A DNA stretch of 64,000 nt from NCBI GenBank assembly GCA_011503125.2, contig WWBZ02000051.1, positions 2,170,001 to 2,234,000 on the forward strand. Reading direction: 5' to 3'. Shown in pieces: positions 10,515-20,645 of this stretch. The notes beneath the pieces were generated by a model, which saw only the letters and a program-made list of their open reading frames with translations, did not search any database and had not been told where the DNA came from. Both the position numbers and the translations under genes were made by a program. How positions within the stretch are numbered: position 1 is the stretch's first letter; every line of letters begins with the position of its first letter. The stretch is from Botryosphaeria dothidea (taxonomy: Eukaryota > Ascomycota > Dothideomycetes > Botryosphaeriales > Botryosphaeriaceae).

Positions 10515-10791
10515 TTTGGAAACACAAAGATATTGCAGACGAGAACGTTGCGCGATGTCCGCAGGAGGCCTCACCAGCTTGCATCCATTTGAAGACAAAA
10601 TGGTAAGTGGGCCACTGCGGAATAGGTCCGCTGTCCAGTGGCGCACTCCCTTGGCACTTGTGGGGGCCCCGCATTGCTTCCCCAGTGCGGCATTTCGGAA
10701 TTAATCCGGTAGCCGCAGGTGTACTTATGCTCACCATGACGGCACCCGGATGTACCGTGCTTTGGCTAACAATAAGTCCGATCGGAGAAAA
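10515..10791. promoter_or_regulatory. Bidirectional promoter, aldehyde dehydrogenase / ABM-like gene
   Basis: 277 bp between divergent starts. It contains CTGCGGAATAGG near 10616 and TTCGGAATTAATCCGG near 10694, the latter an inverted CGG pair with a longer spacer. No TATA box stands out. Confidence 0.4.
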
Positions 10792-11168
10792 ATGGCATCG
10801 GCTGTGGTTGCCGAGTTGGTCGAGATCCCGCTGGCGGTTCCCTTTGGCAAATTCGTCCGGGAACACAATTCCGCATTCCTTCCCGTGCTCCTCAAGCAGC
10901 CGGGGATCATCTCGGTCAAGACTGGTAAGTAAAGTGATCCCGAATTCCGTCAAATGCTAGTACGACTAATCAGAGATGGTGTGAACAGGAAAGAAGCTGA
11001 ATAATTCGAATGGACCTTCAGCTGTTTCGCTGACGCTATGGCGAAGCCTGCAGGACCATGAGCGCTTCGCCAACAGCCCTGCTGCTGGCCCGTTCTTTGA
11101 GAAACTGGCGCCTTTCACGACGGGACCTCCCACGATAGGTCATTACTATTTCAACATCAGTTCGGGGT

Positions 11169-11182
11169 CACATGCCCACATA
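11169..11182. repeat. Target-site duplication, left copy, of the LINE
   Basis: cacatgcccacata, identical to 16326-16339. It is coding sequence of the ABM-like gene (S-H-A-H-I). Confidence 0.92.
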
Positions 11183-11399
11183 GATAGATAGATAAATTCA
11201 TTTCTTCCCGATATAGCTCCCTTACGGGTCCATGCGGGGCTGGCTATCTATAGTTATTTTACTCGAGGGGGAAAACCTTATCGCCTGGCAAAAACCCCTC
11301 CTTTCTATCTAGGCCTGTTTATCCCTACTAGTTCTGTTTTTCCTTCTTACCGGTAGCGGCTGCTATGGCAGCCCTACATTCGCCCACTAGCCCTACCCC

Positions 11400-14300
11400 T
11401 TCAGTCCTTATCCTCGTAGTTATCCGGGTCCTAGTATTCCCGGTGGTCCTCCTGGTTCCTCTTCCTGGTTGTCCTCCTAGATTAGTTCCCTAGCTAGACT
11501 AAACTGACTAAGCAGCCCTAGGCGTAGGAACCAGCCTGTTACTGCTTTGATCCCCTTCTTTATTGAGAGAAGGGAGTAGTAGTCCGTGGTCCCTGCCCTT
11601 TGGAGCATCTGTGCCCTGCCCTATTAGAAGTGGGGGCAGAAGAGGAGGATATACTTTAGGGTTTGTCTATGCCAGCCGCATGGACAGGCAGGACTAGGGT
11701 ACCCTAGTACCTTGCGCCTTAAGAGGAAGTCCTCTAGTCTAATATGCTCTATACGTAGTAGGGTGGCGAGTGTACTCTATGGCTTAGATAGTTCGCTGTG
11801 GATTTGTCTGATTTTTGGGTTCCACTGTATGCTTTGGGCTACTAGCTTGTCTTATCTTCCCTAGCTAGTAGACTTTATCCATCTCTCCTTCCACTTATTC
11901 CTATATACTATACGTAGCTTCGTTCGCTCCGGGAGACTCTAGTAGGTAGAGGGGCAGTAGTTAAGGAGTAAGTTTACCTTTTTTCTAAGCAGGGTTCTTC
12001 TAGTAGGGCTAGTGGCGCCTCTAGTACTTAGAGTAGCCCGAGCTATCTATTTAATACTCTGGTAAGTTTCCTCTACTACTGCCGCGACTAGGCTATCCCT
12101 AGCTCTAATAGCCTAGGCTAGTGCTAGTTCGTCCAGGTGTAGTAAGAGTAGGGGAATCCCTATCTTATACTCTAAGGTTTATATGCTAGTTAACTTATAC
12201 GCCCCTGAGATAGTGCGTAGGCACTAGTTTTGGATCTTCTTTAGTGGCTGGATGGTTGTTTTTCTCCACCCTAGGATTTCCTCTAGGGTATACTATACCC
12301 TACAGCCGTAGGTAAGGACTAGCCTTACCACGGCCGCATAGATATAACGGGCTTTAGTAAATAAGGCTCCCTAGGTAGACGCTGCGAGTCTAGAGAGAGA
12401 TATGCACTATTTAATTGCCTTAGCTCCTATTTCCCTAATATAGGGTCCCTATCTAAGCTTGTTGTCTACGTAGACTCCTAGAATCTTAATTATAGGCTCT
12501 AGGCATCTAGTAAATCTAGGGATACGGATCCCTACTGCTATATTAAATCTCCTTAGTTTCCTTATAAAATAAATAAGGTAATACTTATCGGGCGAGAAAG
12601 CTGACCCGTAGGTAGCTGCCTAGTGCTCGTAAATTTGATATACTCCCTCTAGTATCCTATAGTTCTATTCTATAGATCTACTAAAGGTTAGGATATTAGT
12701 ATTATCGACGAATCTAAGGAGGAAGGTATTACCCCTATATAGCTGTATAAGTAGGTTAGAAGCAAAGAATAGGTAGAGTATCGGCGATAGTAAGGATCCC
12801 TAGGGAATCCCGGTTAAGGTCTAGATTAGTAGACTAGTAAAGTCTCCGAAGGATAGCTAAGTGGTACGGTCCTATAGAAAGGATCGAGTAAATCTTTCTA
12901 CCCATTCTGGGAGTTTTGCTATCCTTATATTGTAGAGAAGCCTTCTATGAGATACGTAGTCATATGCTCCCGAGATATCCAGGCTAAGGACTAAAGCCAC
13001 TAGCCCTGGGTCTTATGCCTAGATAGTATAGATCTGTTCTATGAGCAGGTCAAGAGCTGCTACTGCGGATCTATTTCTCCTAGCTCCTATCTATATATTA
13101 GGGAGTAGGCCGTATGCTTTAGTAGCCTAGGAGATTCTATCTACTATAATCCTCTCAAGTAGCTTCCCTAGCGTATTAAGTAAAGTAATCGGCCTAAATA
13201 ACTTAGCTTTGGTATAGTCGTCCCTCTGTAGCTTCCTAAGGACTACGGTAATAGAGCTTTTAAACTGCCTAGGGTGGTATCTAAGTGCGAGGTATCCCTA
13301 GAAGAGCCTGGTGAGGGGTCCCCTTAGTGTCTTAGCGCATTGCTTTAGGAACCTGTTGGTAATCTTGTCTGGGCCTGGTGCCTTGTCTAGGGGAAGCTTC
13401 TTGATGGTGTGGAGGACCTGCTCTTCAGTAAGGTCTTGGGGAATCTCTACTGGCACTGGGTATATACACCCATCCAGATCTGAGAGGTCGGTGGCCCTGG
13501 GAGGTGGGAAGAACTAGTTAGTAAGGATTTCTGCCTTAGACTGGTTGTCGTAATATAGTTATTTATCTGCTCCCTAGAGGGGTGGGAACTGAGGTGGGGC
13601 TAGAGGTTCCAGTGCCCTTGTTCTTGCCTACTTTAAGAGCTTCTAGAGTGTAGATGGGTCCGAAGTAATCTCAGCTACTATTCTACGCCATGCTTTTATT
13701 CTATCTCTTCTAATCTGCCTCTTCTTGCTATTAGCAATAGTTTAGTATACTACCTAGTCCTCCTCCCTCCCTATGGCCGTCTACTTCCTTCTAGCTACTC
13801 TAGCCTAGTGCACTAGGTCCGAATACTCCTTTGTCCATTATATAGAGGCCCAGGGCGAGGGTCTCGCTACTAGGATGGTCTCCTAGATTATCCTTTGGAT
13901 GGCCTCCTAGAGTAGTATAGTAAAGTGATCTAGGTCTGCTTTAGTATCAAGAGGGGCTGCTTTAAGGTGTTCGAGCTTTAATTAGAGTATATTATTAGTT
14001 CTCTTCTAGTCTACTTTCTTCTACTAGGGCCTTAGGGGGCGTAGTTCTGCGGGGGTAGGAGAAAAATTAAGTATAGTGAGGATAGGTAGGTGGTTAGAGG
14101 ATGATTCGAGCTCCTGGCTAACTCTATAGCTAAGGATTCTCTCCTCTAGCCACCGTAATATAAAGATAAGGTCTAGAGTACTCTCGCTGCTACTATCTCG
14201 TCTAGTAATAGTGCCCCTTAGAAGGGCTAGGTTAAGATTAGCTGCGGTAGCTATCTTAATTAGGTTATCCGCTAGGGTATAGTATATTAGGGAGGTTATA

Positions 14301-14748
14301 CCTTCCTAGATAGGATGGTAGAGGTTAAAGTCCCCTAGGAGGATGTGCTTCCCTAGTTTTCTAAGAACTTCCGGTAGAAGAGATAGGGTTTCTAGAGCTG
14401 TACTAGTATAAGAGGCTGGCGGGGGATTATAGTAGTTATAAATATAGATTGTACGTGTCTTAGTAGTAAGGGATAGTATAATGAGATCTGGTGAGTGGAC
14501 TGTTGCTTGCTAGGAGTCGGGGGTAATAGCCTTGCTTATAAAGAAGTAGGTTCTTGCCGTCCCCTCCTAAGGGAAAACTGTATGGTAGGCAGGGTATCTT
14601 GCTGTTATCTTTACCCTCGGATTCCTCTAGGGTTCCTGGATAGCTAGGATATAGTAGATTTTTGGGTCCACCTCCTTGAAGAGCGGGAGTATTACCCTAT
14701 CCTTGCTCTTATAGACGTTATACTATACGATAGAGAAAGCGCCTGTAT
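11400..14748 (-). pseudogene. LINE ORF2 (AP endonuclease and reverse transcriptase), degraded
   Basis: Boundaries approximate. The N-terminal endonuclease is recognisable by ILAIQEPW (near 14655-14630) and LLGDFNLYHPI (near 14345-14315). The reverse transcriptase active-site box near 12693-12715 reads FVDN where FVDD is expected, a G to A change that removes a catalytic aspartate. Stops are frequent throughout. The copy cannot make an active protein. Confidence 0.75.
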
Positions 14749-16308
14749 CTAATATTGACTTTCTTCTATCTCTAAGTCAGGCTGCGAGGAAGTCGGTGGT
14801 GTGGGCTGCGAGGCGGAGGAAGTTCCCGCGGGCTCCTCCCCCGAGGCATGCTGGGAGCTATTAAGTCCGGTAAACCGCATTTGGTTAGGAGGCGGGGGGC
14901 GGCTTAGGTCCCTTAGCCTGCCTGGCCCTCTCTTGGCCGGCTCCTCCTCTCTGGGCCTCTTCCTTGGCCCGACCGTTAACCAGTTGGTTTGGGGCTGTGT
15001 CTTAGCCATAGGGCATCCTACCCTGTACCTCTCTGGAGCCGCTAGGCGGGCCTAGGTGGCCTTTGCCTGGCGGGCTCTGCGTGCTGGGCAGGCGTTGCTC
15101 CAGGCCGTGTGCTTTTGTGAGTAGTTTGCACACTGTATTTTTTCCTTAGGGCACTCTTGGGTGTTATGTGCCTCTGTACACTGGCTATACTTGTTCTCCC
15201 TTCTATAGTAGGTGGAGATATGGCCATAGTCCTGGCACTTAAAGCACTAGGTTACTGTAAAGGCTACACTATAGTATTCTGCTATGTAGAGCGCATAGTT
15301 ACTAATGAGTCCTTTAGTAATAATCTGGTTAGCTGCCTCGGGGTCTATAGTGCTAAGAATAATCGCTGAGTGAGTTTTCCCCTCTGGGAGCTTCCTCTTT
15401 AGCCAGGCTAGCTTGCTAATACGTAGTCCTGGGTATAGGGATAGATTCTGATCCTAAAGGGTTTGGGCGGCCTGGGGATCCTTAATGTTAATGCCTTTGA
15501 GGGGGACGTTGTGGACTAGCACTGAGTAGAGCTGCTGGTTAGGGCGGACTTCCCTACCTAGTCCTGTAGTCTATTCCTGGTCCTGGAGGAGGGCTGCTCT
15601 GGTCTGAGTATTAGGCACGAAGAGCTTAACGTCCCCACTAGGGAGCTTCTTAGCAGCTAGTACCTTTTTACACGCTAGGCTTTTCCCTGCCTAAATCTTC
15701 TTAATAATGGCCTTATTGGAGAGGTTGGCGACCTCCTGTCTATTCGTCTTATCTGGGAAGTATAGGGTAAGCTTAGTGGTAGCCGGGGGGGTAGGAGGCT
15801 TTGGGACTGCTCGGGCTGTAATGTTGGCCTAGCTAGGCACTGCGGGCGTAGGGGTAGTCTAGAGTCGGCTAACTATCTTCTGGACTTGCTGCACTTCCTT
15901 GAGGATATCCTTAAGGCCTGGCTCCTTGGTGGTCGCCTCCTGGTAGATAGTAATATGATCCTGGAAGATTGTCTTGGCAATGTCGAGAAAATTTTTCACC
16001 TGGCTAGAGAGGACTAAAGGGAGGCCAGCGGATACTTGTAGGGCTTAGAGGAGGGTGTCTGCTGTTTTTGAGGCTCTTTTAACGTATTCTACGCTGTACT
16101 GAGTGTTCTGCGGTTTGTTGGGGGTGCGCTGTGGTTGGGTAGAGGTGGTCACTGGAGGGGGCTGTTCGCCCCTTCCTGCGGCTTCTATATTAACCACAAC
16201 GCGGCTGCAGCTGCTCTGAGTGGTATTTCGAGTCTCGCTGGGCCTAGGAGAGTCCCTGGGGCCCTCTCCCGGCGCCGTAGCTTGGGGTCGATTTTTTGGC
16301 GTGGTCAT
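14749..16308 (-). pseudogene. LINE ORF1 (gag-like, CCHC zinc knuckles), degraded
   Basis: Minus-strand frame starting at the ATG at 16308 with several in-frame stops, the first after about 88 codons near 16045. Between about 15070 and 15270 it carries knuckle-like Cys/His spacing beginning CFKCQDYGH, as in ORF1 of Tad1-clade elements. The C-terminal part is rich in Pro, Ser and Lys/Arg (KRPREEEPAKRGPG). It would bind the element RNA. The stop immediately before CFKC is a TAG where CAG is expected. Confidence 0.75.
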
Positions 16309-16325
16309 GTTTTCCTTATTTCCTC

Positions 16326-16339
16326 CACATGCCCACATA
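16326..16339. repeat. Target-site duplication, right copy, of the LINE
   Basis: cacatgcccacata, identical to 11169-11182. Host reading frame resumes directly after it. Confidence 0.92.
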
Positions 16340-16787
16340 CCTTTTACGGATTTCCGCAAGTACAAAATTACGGCGGCAGATGATTCAGAGCGAGCTTCAT
16401 TGGCTGCTTGGTCTGTACAAGGTGGAGGACTCAATGCTGTTGCGGATTGTCTAGAGGACAAACAACTCATCACAGCAGCACTTTTCGGAGAGAGTGCAGA
16501 ATCTGTGCGAAAGCGGGTAGTCACGTCGCAGGGTGATGTTGTCTTGAGCGGATCATTTACGGTGGAATGGGAGGCAAAAATAGCGAGCCCTTCACTTTAA
16601 GGGTAGAGGCTATTCCAGCTGACGATAAGAAATATTATATCTATTTCAAAGCGCTTTGCTGGGAAAGACAATTTCTGTGCACAGCGAAGTATCTTGAGAA
16701 ACATCTGCTTCTTTCAAACAACTTATGAAAACAGCCTTCAGATTTTCTGCCGAACTATGAGAAACATCTAAATATGTCCAGAAAAGA

Positions 16788-18239
16788 TCAAAGCTTAGAA
16801 AAGGCCTGTAAAGAATCCCACCTGGCCTTCGTCGCTTCCGTTGCGTCATGGCCGTAAAGCCACTGTTGAAACAGCGTATTACCCATTGCGTTCGGGCTCC
16901 CGGGATAGTCGCCTGCACCGAATATCTCCTCACGCATGTCCAACATCGGGCCCTCACCCATGTGGATGAAGAACCTGTTGGTCCACGATCCACGCTGAAT
17001 CGTGTGGACTCTTTCAACTCTGGACTCATAGAAGAACTTCAGCAGCTTCGGCAGTTCCGAAACTGATCTCAACTTGGACAGAGTGACACCAAGAGCGGCA
17101 GCGTCTTCAATCGCCATAGCTGCACCTTGGGCAAGGTAAGGCAATGTTGCATGCGAGGCATCACCGATGACGACCATCTTCCCTGAGGGATGAACCCAGT
17201 CCGTGAATGGCTTCAGGTCGATTAGTCGCCATTTTTCAACGCCATCTGGAAGAAAGGACAGCAGTTTCTGGACTCTATGTAGATTTGGTGGTTAGTATCA
17301 AGTAGCGGCGTGTTGTAAAAATCATCAATCAGCTTACATCGGGGCCCATCCAGTGTATGCCTTCCGCACTTCCTCCGCATTAGCGGGTGCCCTATATCCT
17401 TTCATCGTCCGGTCATCTGGAATGACCATGAGCAAATTGAAGAATTTCTCCTTTTGCATGTTATAGCTATACCAACCCTCAGTATGGCCAGTGTCATGTT
17501 GTGTGGGAATGAAACATACCCAATGATGTGATGATCGGGCCCAAGAAATTGTTCGAACCCTGGAGTGCGCACAAGTGGAGCAAGTTCTGGATCTGCGAGT
17601 AATTTCTCGCGGGGTACGACGACTCTGAAGCAAGTGTCTCCTGTCTCATGGGGCTCCACGCTCTTTGCCAAATACTGTCTTGCCAGGCTCTTGACGCCGT
17701 CTGCAGCAACAATCAAATCCCCCTTGACGACTTCACCATTCTCCAGAACAACGCTTCCCTCTTCCGGACGGTACTCAGCAACCAAGCAACCCTTCTTAAC
17801 CTCAATTCCTCTCTTCAGGGCGGCGTTGAGTAAAGCGGTGTGGTAGTCCGGACGATATACTTGCCAGTATGGCGCACCGTACTTCTGGGGCATTTTGCTC
17901 ATGTCTGTAAATCCTTGCGGCTTTCCAGTCTTCCAACTGCGGTAATTGATGCGATTTGGCTTTGACGCGATTGCTTCCATATCCTCCCGAATGCCCCAGC
18001 GGACCAACTCTCTCGCAGCATTGGGAGGAACCTGTACTCCGGCTCCAATCTGTGGTAATCATCAACATCCAACGATCTCATTGACGCTTCACGGATCTCA
18101 AAATGCTCACTTCGACAAATCCCGGAGCCTGCTCGAGCACGACCACCTCATGGCCGGCTTCCCGCGCAGCAATTGCCGTGCCGAGGCCGCCCATCCCCGC
18201 TCCCACAACAATCACCTTGATGCTCAGCTTCGCGCTCAT
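16788..18239 (-). CDS. FAD-dependent aromatic-type monooxygenase with PTS1 (C-terminal SKL)
   Basis: Four exons: 18239-18111, 18049-17520, 17466-17338 and 17274-16788; 424 aa, the usual size for salicylate-hydroxylase-like group A monooxygenases. It would use NAD(P)H and O2 to hydroxylate a substrate. Signatures are the N-terminal GAGMGGLG for FAD binding, DLIVAADGVKS (DG motif) and MVVIGDASHATLPYLAQGAA (GD motif). The C-terminus is LQAFSKL, a canonical PTS1, so a peroxisomal location is predicted; this is unusual for the family. The intron-2 acceptor was placed at GGTATAG to keep frame (HHIIG|YNMQKEK). It lies tandem with the acyl-CoA dehydrogenase, 381 bp apart, and its promoter has a CGG-N5-CCG site. 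Substrate unknown. Confidence 0.9.
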
Positions 18240-18620
18240 GTTGGCTTAGATATCGAAGAAAAAAGGATGAAGACGATAACCTGTGTATGTATGTAGTGTA
18301 TCGCGAGTAATCAATTGTGTTTATACTTTTGTTGGTTTATTCCGATGCGGTGACCCGCACGTGTGGGTTTAACCCCGACAAAGCGGAATTTCCGTCGCTG
18401 CAACCCACATTTTCCGGGTCGATTGACCAGTAAGATGAGCCGCTCTCCTTACAGCTTGCTTCCACTTTTCCACATGAGGAATGATGGACTTTATTATGGT
18501 ATCCGTGGGGAAATAGCCTACATCACTATTAAGCTTGGCCTTAAGCCTTGGAAAGCAGGTAGCGTATTGTTTACGCTTCATTTTGCAGAAAAGATACGAT
18601 TACTTCTATATCCTCCAGCA
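18240..18620. promoter_or_regulatory. FAD monooxygenase promoter with CGG-N5-CCG site
   Basis: 381 bp. CGGAATTTCCG at 18384-18394 is 145 bp upstream of the start. GTGACCCGCACGTGTGGG near 18350 adds an E-box-like CACGTG core. Confidence 0.45.
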
Positions 18621-20255
18621 TCAAAGTTTGGAAGAATTCTCCTGAGAAAGCACCTCCCTCACTTTGAGAGCCCTCCGTACCGCCAAATCAAGGAGAATCT
18701 CCTCACTGCCTCCCGGAACTGTGATTGCCTTGACATCGCGCCAGATGCGCTCGACTCGCTCTCCACGTCCACCTCTTGTGAGGCCGATTCCGCCCATGAT
18801 TTGAATTGCCTCACGAACTACATGCTCCAACACAATACCAGAATGCGCCTTCAATTGCGCCGTTGGTCCGGCCAGATGCAGATTTGCGTCTTCGGTGGAG
18901 AGTGCACTGATCTGGAAAATCGTGCTCTGACCGAGTGCATCAGCAAAGTTGGACCATCATGCAGATATTTTCTTACCTCTATCCACGCCTGCAAAGCTTC
19001 TGTTTCTCGGCTCATATGTGCGAACTTAAAGCGAATGACTGGGTGGTCCACGAGTTTCCTGCCGAACGTCTCTCTACTTAATGCGTAGCCCATGGAATCC
19101 TCAAGGCAGACTCTGGCGGACCTTAGAGATTGCATGGCGATGAAGAGCCGCTGCACGATGTCATTAGTTGTTAAGAGAGAGAAAGTGCATCCGCTCACCT
19201 CATGGTTGAAGTTTGAAACAATGTACTTGAATGCTTTTCCGCGCTCCCCCACCACATTTTGGACGGGCACTTTGACTTCGTTGAACTCCACAAATGCTGT
19301 GCCAGCTGATGAAGAACCAGACATCTTCATATGGCGTGTTTCTAGCCCCTCACCCTGGGGGATGACCAACAATGTCTGACCGCCCAGTGGGTCTTTGACA
19401 AGTGTCAGGAAATAATCTGCATACATTCCGGAAGTGATCCACTACTCCACAAATCAGCATGCACCTGTAACCAAGACAATCTAATAGAGGACCCACTTTC
19501 TTCTGACCATCAACGACGAAGAACTTTCCATCTGCGGAAAGCTGAGCTTCAGTGGATATGCCTTGCACGTCCGAGCCGGCGTTCGGTTCAGTGATGGCAA
19601 GACACAACCTCTTCTGCCCCGAAAGTATTTCCGTAATTACCCTGCAGAGAATTAGCATCTATTTTGCAGACTTATTTAGTACAGGCGGACCTCTCTTTCA
19701 ATTCTTTACTGCCAAACTTCTGGACTGGGGGAATCGCAAGCGTCTACAACGGACCGTGAGCGCTCATCTAAACATCGTCTTTGCAGTAAATACTTACCAC
19801 ACCACCAATTAGCCCATTTGCCACACTACTCGCACGTCAGTCTACATTGACTCATCTAATTCTCAGAGCCACACTTACCCAATGCCACCCACCCTCGTGA
19901 ATTCATCATGAATCACAAAGTCGTGAAACCCATCCCACTGCTCCGGCCGCACATCCCCGATGATGGGAAACTTTCCGCGCCAGTCCTCAGGGATTTTGCT
20001 CCCCGCAGCCATTGGCATGAGTATACCAGCCTTGGCCGCGGCCTCATAGGCCGAATGCGGTATCGTGGTGGCTTCTTCCCACTGGTGCGCGAAGGGAATA
20101 ATGTTCGCCTCAACCCACTGGCGCATCACGTGGCGGAGGCGCCGATGGGAGTCCTTGATATAAGGAGACGGGATACCGCGGGACCACGGAGGCTCAGCAT
20201 AGGGAATTGTGGACCCGTAGAGCCATGGGTTTTGCTCGGTGGTCGTGTTTGACAT
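18621..20255 (-). CDS. Acyl-CoA dehydrogenase, peroxisomal (C-terminal SKL)
   Basis: Seven exons: 20255-19879, 19825-19798 (28 nt), 19743-19691, 19641-19497, 19441-19199, 19150-18977 and 18911-18621; 436 aa. All phases agree. It introduces a 2,3-double bond into an acyl-CoA using FAD. Recognisable parts are RVGGIGVANGLIGG, AIPPVQKFGSKELKER, the FAD/substrate motif LAITEPNAGSDVQG, WITSGMYADYF, and the C-terminal IQIMGGIGLTRGG..ERIWRDVKAI. The C-terminus NSSKL is a PTS1, so unlike mitochondrial dehydrogenases this one should work in peroxisomes. It is divergent from the P450 gene (390 bp shared promoter). With the CoA ligase it forms the first steps of a beta-oxidation-like route. Confidence 0.93.
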
Positions 20256-20645
20256 GGTGGTAATGTCTTGCGGAGAAATGCACATTCGAGCGGCGGAGCA
20301 GATGTGGAGCGAGGGAAACCGAAAATTAATCCGCAACTCTGTGTTGATACAAGCCCACTATCGATAAGACCCCCAGATCCAAGAGTTCCCCGGAGTCTGC
20401 ACGTATGACCCGGGGTTTGCGGGGGAGGATGCGGGCTCGGCCGACGCGGTTCCCGCTTGCGGAACCCAGGCGGAAATCCCGGATGCCGACCCATCCGCTC
20501 AACACCTCGCCTGCGGGGCTGCCGAGGGAGGCACTTCCTCTGAGAGAGAGGATGACAGAGCAACTGGATGGCGTAATTCCGAGAGCATGCGGATGGAAAT
20601 AGAAGAGATCTCTTTTTGCTTGTGCTGTGGAAACCAGGCGCAATC
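20256..20645. promoter_or_regulatory. Bidirectional promoter, acyl-CoA dehydrogenase / P450
   Basis: 390 bp between divergent starts, GC-rich in its middle. TTGCGGAACCC near 20457 and GGCGGAAATCCCGG near 20470 repeat the CGGAA theme of the other cluster promoters. Confidence 0.45.

Larger units (their letters stand above)
11183..16325 (-). mobile_element. Tad1-like non-LTR retrotransposon (LINE), RIP-mutated
   Basis: 5143-bp insertion in minus orientation flanked by an exact 14-bp duplication. The 3' end (11183 side) is a TATC repeat tail; the 5' end lies only 17 nt before the ORF1 ATG at 16308, so the copy is nearly full length or slightly 5'-truncated. It encodes a gag-like ORF1 and an ORF2 with endonuclease and reverse transcriptase, both full of stops. 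Many stops replace expected Gln (CAG or CAA to TAG or TAA), and the element is loaded with TA dinucleotides in CTA/TAG, as expected for CpA to TpA mutation by RIP. Host exon sequence on both sides is clean. Confidence 0.92.
10792..16600 (+). pseudogene. ABM-like dimeric alpha/beta-barrel protein, split by a LINE
   Basis: Plus-strand gene: exon 1 10792-10924, a 64-nt intron (10925-10988), exon 2 from 10989 to the insertion at 11182, then the rest of the same exon from 16340 to the TAA ending at 16600. Removing the insert plus one duplication copy (11183-16339) restores a continuous frame: ..NISSGSHAHI joins PFTDFRKYK. The protein would be about 195 aa with two barrel-like segments; LWRSLQDHERFANSPA and GPFFEKLAPF resemble antibiotic-biosynthesis-monooxygenase/stress-response barrel proteins, but the match is not strong. 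Neither half has a stop or frameshift, so the disruption is due to the LINE alone. As it stands, the product should be truncated soon after residue 110. Its role in the cluster is unknown. Confidence 0.75.
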
